Assembly: GCA_965247735.1 (NCBI GenBank)
Contig: CBDFHN010000002.1
Location: 2,480,001-2,544,000, forward strand
DNA: 64,000 nt
Direction of reading: 5' to 3'
DNA from: JAOXRU01 sp965247735
GTDB taxonomy: Bacteria; Bacteroidota; Bacteroidia; Flavobacteriales; Flavobacteriaceae
In this document: positions 46,201 to 55,000 of the stretch, piece by piece
Numbering within the stretch: position 1 is the stretch's first letter
Layout: every line of letters begins with the position of its first letter
The notes under the pieces: model-generated
Told to the model about the DNA's origin: nothing
Seen by the model: only the letters and a program-made list of their open reading frames with translations
Database searches by the model: none
Program-made: the position numbers and the translations under genes

Positions 46201-49200
46201 TCAATTGTCGCCCAATACCTTTTGGCATTTTTCTTATCCTGATTCTTCTCCTTAAACCCTATCAAACATCCTGACACGATTTCATTATACTTATCATTAC
46301 TAATTCCATGATAAAAAATTGGAATAAAGTCTTCAGGTAAAATAATTCTATCTCCGCTTGGAGTTAAAAAGCCATAGTAGTATTTCCCATCCTTGTTATT
46401 ATCACTTACTTTTCTACATTTACCATTATCACAGATATATTTTTTTTCATTAATAGCAAACTTTTTCCCTAGGGAAGATGATACATGTTCCCCAGCACTT
46501 TCACTCTGAAACAAATAGAACTGTAATCCTGGCTCATGTAATTTCTGCCAATCCATATGAGAAAAAGCAGTACCAGTGCCATAATCCATTAAGAGCTTTG
46601 TATTGCCTTGTTTGGTATTGTATTCTGTAAATGGATGTTTTAATCCAAATACCCCATGGCCAAGTTCGTGTGCTATAGTACGTTCTTGTTTATTTTGGTT
46701 AAAAACAAAGCCATATTGGCGTTTTAGGGGCATAAAACCATCAATAGCTTCTTTTGTAGTTGGCATATCCGTTAAGAAGATATAATACATCTCTGCCTTT
46801 GTGCCTTTTTGTTTTTGATAATAGCTAAAAATGGCACGTTCTTCTACAGTATAATTGGCCAAAGTATTACTATCTCCAATATCAAGTTTGCCATTTACAT
46901 TTTCAGTATCCCAAGCACTTTCTGGAATGGAAAGCGGATCGGCAACGGTGATATTAAAATTAATTCCAGCCTTATTGTAAATTTCATTTACTGTAGTTTT
47001 TATGGTGGCTTCATCAAAAACAACATTGTTAAGTGGTACAACAGTTACATTGATACTTAATTCTGGGAGGTGCCAAATATTAAGCTTACCAGCAATATCA
47101 TATTTTTTGGTAGAGTCTTTAGGTTTTACAGTTGCTAAAATTTCATCTTTAGCAAATCCTAAATGCTGGTTTAGTTTTAGGGTAGCAGTATTTCCTTCCC
47201 ATTTTTCTACAGGTACTTTTATTCCTTTTATGGTTTTAAAAACAATATCATCTTTTGTTTTTCCATTGCTAAAGGTTGCGGTTGCTTCTATAAAATCTTC
47301 TTGATGTGGTGTTTTTCCAAAAGCTTTATAAAGTACATTATAATCACCACCTTCAGCTTTTTTTATAGTTTCATATTCTTTACTGAATTTGGAAGAAGAA
47401 ATAGTGCTCGACAATTGGTCTGTAGCATAAAAACCAGAAGGGGTAAAAAGTATGGTTACGTCTTTGGAGCTAATTTCATTTACTTTTCCACTGCTACTAA
47501 TACCATTGGTATTCTTTTTGTTTGGAGTACCGCCTTCTGCTCCTTCTCCTAGGTGCTCTACAGTTCCATCTTCATTTACTTGCCATTTATCATTGCCTTT
47601 ACCAGTAACAACTACGGGTAATTTACTTTCTATAACATGCTCTTTTCCATCAGTACCAATAATAATGACTTTGCCATCTTTAACAATAACATTTTTAATT
47701 TCGATATTAGAAGCGTCATATCCTTTAATATCCCCATCGGCACCAAGCACTTCTTCTTTTACGGCATCAACATCAAGTATTCCTCCCCAATTAGGATCAT
47801 AGGTGGTTTCTACAACTCCTTTTATCAGTTGGTAATCGGTATTAATACTAATGCCTTTAAAATCGACTTTAATACGGGTATATTTTCCAATATTTGCTTT
47901 TCCATCACTTACTACATTAGCAGCATCTATTACATTTTTAAATTGTTCTAAAAATGGAAGTGTAATATATCCCCATCCCGAAAAATTGCCATTACTACCA
48001 CTAACTTTCCCCACTACAATTGGAAAATCACCTGCAATAAAAACTTCATTAGCTCCTATTTCCTGTAATGGATCTTGGTTTGCAATTTCTATTTTAGGTA
48101 CAATTCCACAATTATAATAGGCGGCTTCATCTTCCGAAGGAGTTTTAAATTCTTGAATTCGTGAAAAAGAGAATCCTTGTGGCTGAGAACATTCCCCTCC
48201 AACTCTAAATTCATATGTGGTACCAGCTTCTAAATTATGAATTGTACTTTGTGTATTGTATGCGAAAACTTGAAACCAATCGTCATCACCATATCCCTTT
48301 TTTCGATACTGTACCTGATACCGATTATGGTCTGATACTTGCCACATTATTTTTACGGTCTTAGAACTTATGGCTTCTGATAAGATAAAACTAGGGGCAT
48401 CACAATCTATAGTATAGTTAAACCAATAGATTTCACTATTTCCATTGTTTTTAAACACCGAAGTTTCACTAATTCCATCGGTAACTAATGCTCTTACCTG
48501 CCAGGCATATGTTTTACCTTCCAATAGCTGAGGTTCCCCTGGTCCATAGAGTAGGGTAGTGCTACGGGTAGTTGTAGAATATAATGGGGGACTTACTAGA
48601 AATCCTGCTTGAGGATTAACTCCAGTATCCCAGAGTTCTTTTAAGGTAAATTGATACTGTACATTGGTGGCATTTAAATGTCGTGGTGTCCAAGTGAAAA
48701 TAATATTTTGAGGGTTTGTAGCCGTCAGCGCATCATCTCTATTGGGTAAATTTAAAAAAGGAGGGTCGTTTTGAATTAAATAAACCGAAGTGCAACTTTT
48801 GGTAGATAAGCGTAAACCAGAAATATAGTCGTAAATTTCGAAACAAAAATTATAACGCCCATTTGGTAATGGAGTATTGTATTGCTGAGGATTAATTCCA
48901 ACAAGATTATTTATCAGAAAATAAGGGGTTAAATCTAAGTTTGATAAACGTAAATTGATTCCGCCATCTAAATATATAGGTTTTGCTCCAGCAACAATAG
49001 AAGAGGTAGTTATGTTTAGTCCCTGCCCTTCTATATACATTTTTAATCGGACTTGTCTTGCCTGTTCGTTGATATCTGTTAAAAGAATATTTACAAATAG
49101 TTTTTCGCTAGCTGATGTTTGATAATCAGATAGTTTTAGGCTATATGGTGGTATTAGTTGTGGAACTACTTGTACAGGATAGGTTTGTGAAATAGCATTG

Positions 49201-49244
49201 AAACTTATGAATATCCATAATAATAATAGCTGCTTTTTAAGCAT
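43224..49244 (-). CDS. Polymorphic-toxin-like giant secreted protein: Fn3-like modules, zincin, PD-(D/E)XK-like nuclease core
   Basis: The frame opens at 49337, but the ATG at 49244 puts a signal peptide at the start (MLKKQLLLLWIFISFNAISQ), giving 2006 residues. Residues ~20-400 contain Ig/Fn3-like modules (TFTWTPRHLNATNVQY-like, YQVQYRKKGYGDDDWFQVFA, LEAGTTYEFRVGGECS). At 859-870 there is a zincin motif HELGHGVFGLKH with a Met-turn (LLMDYGTG ~882); I recall the same module in other Bacteroidota polymorphic toxins. A long helical trunk follows, with a Gly/Ala-rich hydrophobic region (~1600). The C-terminal domain has D1808-x10-E1819-x-K1821 (EIDVLL ... VECKR), a PD-(D/E)XK nuclease core. The final ~40 residues (NNPKGLSAWQLYRKSFPTQP) look like a toxin-linker tail. 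No T9SS sorting domain is present. Confidence 0.83.
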   Translation of the reverse strand: MLKKQLLLLWIFISFNAISQTYPVQVVPQLIPPYSLKLSDYQTSASEKLFVNILLTDINEQARQVRLKMYIEGQGLNITTSSIVAGAKPIYLDGGINLRLSNLDLTPYFLINNLVGINPQQYNTPLPNGRYNFCFEIYDYISGLRLSTKSCTSVYLIQNDPPFLNLPNRDDALTATNPQNIIFTWTPRHLNATNVQYQFTLKELWDTGVNPQAGFLVSPPLYSTTTRSTTLLYGPGEPQLLEGKTYAWQVRALVTDGISETSVFKNNGNSEIYWFNYTIDCDAPSFILSEAISSKTVKIMWQVSDHNRYQVQYRKKGYGDDDWFQVFAYNTQSTIHNLEAGTTYEFRVGGECSQPQGFSFSRIQEFKTPSEDEAAYYNCGIVPKIEIANQDPLQEIGANEVFIAGDFPIVVGKVSGSNGNFSGWGYITLPFLEQFKNVIDAANVVSDGKANIGKYTRIKVDFKGISINTDYQLIKGVVETTYDPNWGGILDVDAVKEEVLGADGDIKGYDASNIEIKNVIVKDGKVIIIGTDGKEHVIESKLPVVVTGKGNDKWQVNEDGTVEHLGEGAEGGTPNKKNTNGISSSGKVNEISSKDVTILFTPSGFYATDQLSSTISSSKFSKEYETIKKAEGGDYNVLYKAFGKTPHQEDFIEATATFSNGKTKDDIVFKTIKGIKVPVEKWEGNTATLKLNQHLGFAKDEILATVKPKDSTKKYDIAGKLNIWHLPELSINVTVVPLNNVVFDEATIKTTVNEIYNKAGINFNITVADPLSIPESAWDTENVNGKLDIGDSNTLANYTVEERAIFSYYQKQKGTKAEMYYIFLTDMPTTKEAIDGFMPLKRQYGFVFNQNKQERTIAHELGHGVFGLKHPFTEYNTKQGNTKLLMDYGTGTAFSHMDWQKLHEPGLQFYLFQSESAGEHVSSSLGKKFAINEKKYICDNGKCRKVSDNNKDGKYYYGFLTPSGDRIILPEDFIPIFYHGISNDKYNEIVSGCLIGFKEKNQDKKNAKRYWATIDKEVFSGYDEYQYQEIKIEGDDNSVVIGLPYGGKSQLFWKNYKFKKALSSYSGSKNILKITSETFKELAFFENGDVLTSKPIGGVDKLIGNSQLSVSEKELSLLRGDYNIDWAAVTKNLLENSNRNNVIVSHNEKPEVFLIIKIAEIYNRYPHIFTDFTKFFDNWDFGLPDRYDFTIGYWDEKNIMRSKSPEYQKWKNNISNEPSEELYDFYNQFLKELLVFITKKAKDNRDCLSSNFNSKTIEEVFECIRRASIKEIDALEVSKKIDAIIKIIQDDVLSDTEEIEIARLLKSIAKNPNAANMALFDLINEKITVKGHIIKRDSREPKIKDQVYPLWEVLAKVIQDEVVFWGENNKQGVFGSINKIYLNSDTFKEQLKEKIKELDNIQTTLTFDQLEKLHEHTGTYINDYQNIIRRAWSDIGAHPLFMNYESNDYYKSVDASIADHKIVLQQIIKRGLLPGDFQKTETLDPFKMVSFLNLSKSRLLKDYVLTDSKGKHIPQFLPALAVYYASEVDRLQTQEDIIVTTIDIATLIGSGGTSSLNSFGKFLYYADKVSSISSIVGTATREDHPEVSAYLNMLSAAAGATSAVSIFAGAKIKTKKITDIIDTDANVVERTKALAAYINDPKNASTIAKLNEKEINGTIELLVRDIKDFDGANIDTNTLKKALEKVTDGINKVSDDLFPILRKKLADLKVPHINDILIKVDDINKGLGNKKMSDILDRLLSYDNFENPKNVNDWLNTSIIDYGSKKGVLKKEAAYDLINEIEEGIHYLKSGKKVNISKKLNKDTNEIDVLLKEERIIVECKRVHSDSEKTMYQRIGKIYQKFIDEGKLTAEAKQQYPISIGQIRIDGDVPFKNLDKQQIVDQMKDYFSKMETSNLVYRYTRDLSILKEFHVINNKGRIIIKAEDWLHPLEKLIKKKNADILKKWIKESDLKQSYLEKLYGLDGAVLTKLSEDIENSASLRKIVNNPKGLSAWQLYRKSFPTQPLCL

Positions 49245-49371
49245 AACAGACCAGAGCTTCTTTTTTGAAAAAAGCGTGGGATCAGCAATAGATTGCTTAG
49301 CATTATTCTTCTTATTTATTTTTACAAATTTCCTCATTTGTGGTAATCCTTTAATTTTACTTCATGTTTTT

Positions 49372-49590
49372 AAATACCAAACTGCAAACAACAAATTCCA
49401 AATATCAAAACTCAAATTCCAAAGGCTCAAATTCCAAATATCAAAACTCAAAGGTCAAATTCCAAAACAACAAATCCCAAACTCTCAAACTCTCAAACTC
49501 TCAAATCTAAAATTGCAAAAGCTCAAATTCCAAACTCTCAAATTCAAATATCAAAACACAAATTCTAAATTCCAAAATTAGTAACTGACA
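49372..49590 (+). repeat. G-poor, degenerate short tandem repeat tract upstream of the toxin gene
   Basis: This lies in the 371-base gap before the toxin start. The plus strand is nearly free of G and built from variants of ATTCCAAA, ACTCAAA and ATATCAAA. AACTCTCA occurs three times in perfect tandem at 49479-49502. Read on the transcribed strand it is T/G-rich (TTTGGAATTTG-like). The remaining ~125 bases next to the toxin gene encode no recognisable protein. Confidence 0.75.
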
Positions 49591-49615
49591 ACCGATAACT
49601 GAAACCTGAATAAAT

Positions 49616-50965
49616 TCATTCTTTTTGTACTTTAATATCCACTAGGATGTATGAATTTTGTCCATCTGTTTTATATTCTTTTATTTTTATTGCTCCTTTT
49701 CTGCCGTCAAATGTTTCAAATAACACAATTCTGGGTGCAAGACTGTTGTTAAATTCTTTTAATCCGTCTATACTTTCTGTAATTACCAAAGGATCTAAGA
49801 GTGAATCATCAGTCATAGTATCAAATTGAGCTGTAGTTAAAGCAGCCGAACATGCGCATAATTCCAATGAATTTATAAATTTTGTATGCGTAGCATTTGT
49901 TAAGGCATCAAAAGCTGTTGTTTGTACTTCGTCTGGACTCACAAATTTATTTACTGTGAAATTTTGACTTAATCCAAAAAAAGGAATGTCAATTTTATCA
50001 GAATTTTCACTTATGATTTCATCTTTTTGATAGACCTCTCGTGTAATCGTTGAGAAAAATGCTCCTATAGTATTGGTATTATGAGCTGTATTAATCCCCA
50101 ATTTTATATTTTCAAATATTCTTAAGTTGGTGTTTTCTATAACAGTAATTGACTTTGTGATGGTTTCACTTTCTTTTCCATTTGTGGCTTCTAGCTTAAG
50201 GCTATATGTGCCTGGAGTATTAAAGATCACTATTGGATTTTCTGCAGTTGATGTTGAAGGAGATCCACCAGTAAATGTCCACAAATAGTCCGTAACACTT
50301 GTACTTTTATTTTCTAAGGTTAATTTTACAGGAACCTGTAAATCATCATCTTCAAAAGCAATTTTATAATCAAAATCTGAGATTAAATGTGGAGCTACGG
50401 TAATATTTTTTTCTTTGCTATACTCTTCTAAGCCATTACTTATCGCCAAGGTTATTTTATGAACTCCAGGAGTTGTAAATATTATATTTGTTGGCTTTTC
50501 TACTATTGATGTAGCTGGAGTTCCACCTTCAAAGGTCCAAAGGTAAGTAGTAGCACCAACTGTAGTGTTGCTAATTGAAATTTCAACTGGGGAATAATTA
50601 CTAGTTACAATATCAACATTAAATCCAATACGGACTTGGGCATCAATAGGCACTTGTATTTCTTTGCTGTCAAAACTTTCGTCTCGGTTAGTAGCTTCTA
50701 ATAAAATGGTGTAATTACCCTCAGTTGTATATGTAATTGTTCCAGGATTTCTATCTGTAGAAAATTCTGGAGATCCCCCTTTAAATGTCCATTTATAAGA
50801 TTCTGCTCCTATAGATTTATTTGTGATTAGTATGTTAACAGGAACTGAATGGTCGTCATTTAAAACCTTAATTTGAAAATCAGCAGTTACCGGAATTGCC
50901 TGTTCATTAACACATGCTAATAACAGGGATAAGATTCCTAATAATACTAATTTTATTTTATTCAT
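49616..50965 (-). CDS. PKD-domain surface lipoprotein
   Basis: A 449-residue protein with a lipoprotein signal (LVLLGILSLLLAC, lipobox Cys ~18). Three PKD domains follow, each with the YxWTFxGG core: SYKWTFKGGSPEF (~57), TYLWTFEGGTPAT (~140) and DYLWTFTGGSPST (~227). The C-terminal ~170 residues (from INTAHNTNTIGAFFSTITRE) form an unassigned domain with a CAC pair. PKD domains mediate surface interactions. It sits between the S23 insertion and the toxin gene and belongs by strand and neighbourhood to the surface-protein locus. Confidence 0.88.
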   Translation of the reverse strand: MNKIKLVLLGILSLLLACVNEQAIPVTADFQIKVLNDDHSVPVNILITNKSIGAESYKWTFKGGSPEFSTDRNPGTITYTTEGNYTILLEATNRDESFDSKEIQVPIDAQVRIGFNVDIVTSNYSPVEISISNTTVGATTYLWTFEGGTPATSIVEKPTNIIFTTPGVHKITLAISNGLEEYSKEKNITVAPHLISDFDYKIAFEDDDLQVPVKLTLENKSTSVTDYLWTFTGGSPSTSTAENPIVIFNTPGTYSLKLEATNGKESETITKSITVIENTNLRIFENIKLGINTAHNTNTIGAFFSTITREVYQKDEIISENSDKIDIPFFGLSQNFTVNKFVSPDEVQTTAFDALTNATHTKFINSLELCACSAALTTAQFDTMTDDSLLDPLVITESIDGLKEFNNSLAPRIVLFETFDGRKGAIKIKEYKTDGQNSYILVDIKVQKE

Positions 50966-50974
50966 AGTTATTTT

Positions 50975-51440
50975 TTTTTAAACACAAACTTCAAAACTCA
51001 AATCACAAATGCCAAAACACAAAAATTCAAACGCCAAAATACTAAATCACGAGTTCCAAAACCTCAAATAGCAAACTCCAAAACACAAATAGCAAATTCC
51101 AAACTTCAAACTTCAAACTTCAAATTCCAAATCATAAATTCCAAAACACAAATAGCAAATTCCAAAACTCATAACTAAAACTCAAATTCCAAATGTCAAA
51201 ACACAAACTACAAAAATGCCAAACTTCAAAACTCAAACTCGAAAACTCAATACTCAATACTCAATACTCATAATCTTGGAGCTTCATAACTTGATAACTC
51301 TGTAACTTCATAACTATATTCCAAACAACAAACTTCAAAACTTAAATACCAAAAGACAACACTCAAACTCTAAAACACAAATTCCAAAAACACAAAATTC
51401 AAAACACGAACTTCAAAATGTCAAATTCCAACAACAAATC
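50975..51440 (+). repeat. G-poor degenerate repeat tract on the 3' side of the S23 gene
   Basis: This fills the ~490-base gap between the PKD lipoprotein and the S23 gene. Variants of AATTCCAAA, ACTTCAAA and ACACAAA dominate. AACTTCA is repeated three times at 51102-51122 and ACTCAAT/ACTCAAT-like units about four times around 51245-51275. G is very rare on the plus strand except near 51275-51300. No gene is present. Confidence 0.8.
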
Positions 51441-51453
51441 TTGTATTCTAAAA

Positions 51454-51816
51454 CTATTTTATTTTTGATTTTTCTAATATTGCTGAGAGAATCTTTTTTA
51501 TTTCGATTGATTCTTGGATTAGTTCTTCGATCTTGTTTTTATTTGTGATATCATTTGTTTCTTTTATTAACCTCAACCAATAGGTACTTTCTTTGGCTTC
51601 TTTTCTACTTATTTTTACGCGATAGACAAAATCTTTTTTACTTAAAGACTCATTAGCTTCAATATAATTTGCTCCAATAGAACCAGACGAACGAACAACT
51701 TGTTTTGCGTCTTCAATATTTGCAATTGTTTTCTTAAGTGTTTTTATAAACAATCGTACCTGTTTTGCAAATAGAAATGTTCTTTCTTCTAAATCATATT
51801 TTTTTTGAATGCCCAT
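51454..51816 (-). CDS. S23 four-helix bundle protein (23S rRNA intervening-sequence family)
   Basis: A 120-residue all-helical protein with the family motif RSSGSIGANYIEANESLSKKDFVYRVKISRKEAKESTYWL. The family was first seen inside 23S rRNA intervening sequences and is common as free-standing chromosomal genes in Bacteroidota; its function is not settled. Here it is embedded in low-complexity DNA of opposite strand character on its two sides and splits the SprB-repeat gene from the PKD gene. It therefore looks inserted rather than part of the surface system. Confidence 0.92.
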   Translation of the reverse strand: MGIQKKYDLEERTFLFAKQVRLFIKTLKKTIANIEDAKQVVRSSGSIGANYIEANESLSKKDFVYRVKISRKEAKESTYWLRLIKETNDITNKNKIEELIQESIEIKKILSAILEKSKIK

Positions 51817-51829
51817 TTTAGCTGTTTCT

Positions 51830-52015
51830 AACTCATTTTTTGATATTCATTTTTAACATTTAAGTTTTTGATATTTGTTGTTTTTTTGAGATTTGAGATT
51901 TAATTTTTTTATGATTTAGACTTTTTGTTATTTGTTTTTTTTTGATTTTAGTTTTTGATTTTTTTGGTATTTGTGTTTTTTGTTTTTTGTTTTTTGAGAT
52001 TTGTTATTTTTTTCA
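51830..52015 (-). repeat. T/G-rich degenerate repeat tract on the 5' side of the S23 gene
   Basis: The plus strand is T/G-rich with units such as TTTTTGATATTTG, TTTTTTGAGATTTG and GTTTTTTG. This is the reverse-complement character of the tract at 50975-51440. The two tracts flank the S23 gene as an inverted pair. C is nearly absent. Confidence 0.72.
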
Positions 52016-52021
52016 CAGTCA

Positions 52022-55000
52022 TCATTTAATTATAATTTTATGAATCTTACTGCCTTTCGGTGTTTCTAAAAGCAATAGATACATTCCGGCTGATAAATTT
52101 AAATTGTAATCGACTTCGTATTCTTTTTCGTTTTGTAATTTTTTATCATCAATAACAGCATATGCATTTAAAGAATAAATACGGAGTGATATTGCAGCTT
52201 CTTTTTGCAGTGTTATAGTTGCTTTAAATTGTCCAGTGGTTGGATTTGGTGCAATTATAAATTCACTGACAAATGGTGTATCTGCATCTCCAACATCTGG
52301 TAAATCTCTTGCTTCTTCTACTAGAATTGACTTTGTATAGTCTTGGAAACAATCTCCTTGAATGGCTCGTAAAGTTATTTCATAAGTTCCAGATTCACTA
52401 AAACGGAGTGTAAGTGTTTCGTTGGTTTCTTCAATAAGTTTTGCTGCTTCTGGAAGGATCCATTCTAAATTACTGCTTTTGGGAGTGCTGGTATTGATTA
52501 ATATAATATCTTCTTCAGCAAATGATTGAGAAGTAATTATAAATTCAGAATTTATTTCAGTAGCAACAGTTTTAATTTCCACAGTATCTGAAGCAATACA
52601 ACCAAAACCAGTGGTAAGTGTTACCGTATAAATTCCTGGTTTTGTTAAAGAAACTGCAGCAGTTGTGCTTGTGAATCCGTTGTCCGATTTCCATAAATAG
52701 CTTGCATTACTATCACTTATTTCAATATCTAATTCGTGAGTTTGATTAATACAAAGTGTTCTGTCTTCACCTAAATCTACCGTGATGAGTTCAGGATTAT
52801 CGAGTGTTATTTCTTTAAAAGCCGTACATCCGTTTGCATCAGTAATTTTTAAAGAATACAAACCTTGACTAAGATTTTTTATGGAAGATATAGAAGTGCC
52901 AGTACTCCATAGGTAAGTATATGGTGCTTGGCCTCCTGTGGCTTCTACAGCGATAGATCCATCATTACCTAAATAACAACTCGGATTTTTTTGTTCTAGG
53001 ATGTCAATTTTTAAACCTCCGGGTTGCCCCACCGTTATTTGTCCTGTTGCTTTGCAGCCTCTTTCATCGGTAACATAAACAATATAAGTTCCAGCAATAA
53101 GATTATTTAGTATTGGAGTGGTATCCCCATTGGACCATTCTATAGTATAGTTTCCTATTCCACCAGTTATTATCACAGTAGCTGTACCATTATTTCCTGC
53201 ATCACAAGAAATAGCATCACTACTTAATGAAACTTCTAATAGTTGTGGCTCTTCAAAAGTAAATTGCGCATCTGTAGGAGTGATAAGTGTATTACTATCA
53301 TAAATACCGATAATAGTACCCAAAGAATCTTCCACATTAAGCGCATAATTACCAGCGGATAAATTTATAGCGATATCAGAAGTAGCGGCACTAATATTAA
53401 CATAGATGCCTGATGAATTTTGTTTTTTCCAATGATAAATATAGGGTTCTCCAGTTACGAAAGGCAAACCTCCAGTCACATTTACTTTAAGTTCTCCGTC
53501 TGAAAATGGATTGCCAAAAGTATTGTTTTGATTACATGAGATTGGAGAAAGCACATTTATTGAAGCTTCTATAGGCTCATAAAGCGTAAATTGATTTGCT
53601 ATATTAGTACACCCTTGTTTTGTAATAGCCGATGTATAATTTGCGTCTTCAATAGTTAATAAATAGGTTCCTGCAGTAATGGCATTTAACCGTATTTGAA
53701 ATATATTTGATGCAGAACCTTCAAAACTTGTGCTAGTCTGTGAATTTAATAGTAGTCCATTTTCATCAGTCCAGCTATACGTATAAGAACCACCTCCTAA
53801 AGCTGTTCCTCCAGAAATTTGCGCTTCAATCCATGCATCAGTAGCTCCATCTGTTGAGGGGCGGCTAAATGCGGTATAGGAAATAATTAAAGGGCTGTCT
53901 GGCTGAAGTATTTCAATACTTTCGATTGCCTTACATCCTTTTTCATCAGTTACAGTAAGGGTGTATGTGCCAGCAACCAAATCTTCTGATCGCAATGTAC
54001 TGTCTCCATTATTCCATGATAAAGTATAAGCACCAGTACCGCCAGAAATAATTGCTTCTGCCCATCCATCAGAACCACCATAGCAAAAAACATCTTGCTT
54101 ATTAAAGTTTATAGCTAATAACTCTGGTTCTTCAAAGCTATATACTACGTCTGTGCCATGGTCTAGCGCATTATCGATATATACACCAAGGATAATTCCA
54201 TTGGCATCTTCAATATTTACTGCATAGTTGCCATCGGATAATCCAGTGGCTATATTTGATGTTTGTAAAGGAAGTATTTCCCAGACACCAGTACTTGATT
54301 CCTTTTTCCAAGTATAGTAATAGCTTAACCCTCCATTGTCTGAAGGTTGTAGTTTTATACCTCCACTTGCATCTGCAATTAAAGCACCATCATTAAAAGG
54401 ATCGGTATATATATTAGTACTATTACAGGATATTGGAGTCTGTATGGTAACAGTTGCAATAAGAACGTCAGGATCATCAATGATATAAGCACTCTTTATG
54501 ATGGTACAATTTGACTTATCTATTGCAGCTGTATAGTTTTTATCTTGAATGGTTAAATTATAAGTTCCTTCTCCTAAACCTGTTAAAGTTAATTCGTAAC
54601 TAGCTGCATTAATTTGGGTGTTTACTTTTGCTACTAAATCGGAATTTGCTGCATCTTCCCACAAAAAAGTATAACTACCATCTGCAAGAGGACTACCTCC
54701 GGTAATTATTGCTTTTATCCAACCGTTTGTAGCGCCTGCAAATGTAGGCTCAAAAAAAGTATAACTAACCTCTAGAGGCGTAGCAGGTTCTGTAATGATA
54801 GTTGATGCTTGGGCTTCACAGCCTTTGCCATCTGTTACTGATACTGAATAATTTCCTGCAGGAATACTACTTAAATTTTGAGTATTGGCTCCATTATTCC
54901 ATAAAAAAGTATAGGAACCAGTACCTCCGTTGACAGTTGCTTGTATTGCTCCATCATTTCCGTTATTACAGAATACATTTTGTTTGGTTAATGATACTGT

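Noticed and set aside
46603..48117. Several plus-strand frames of 60-116 codons opposite the giant toxin gene
   Set aside because: They are reverse-strand shadows of one long uninterrupted minus-strand gene and show low-complexity, Ser/Phe-rich products.
49245..49337. Using the first ATG (49337) as the toxin start
   Set aside because: It would place 31 polar residues before a textbook signal peptide that begins at the ATG at 49244; the extension resembles read-through of intergenic sequence.
49198..49581. A 127-codon plus-strand frame covering the G-poor tract
   Set aside because: The product is a repeat translation (KFQISKLKFQ-type) generated by short tandem DNA repeats, and part of it is antisense to the toxin signal peptide.
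50975..51440. Possible CRISPR array
   Set aside because: Units are 7-9 bases, degenerate and without spacers of constant length, and there are no cas genes.
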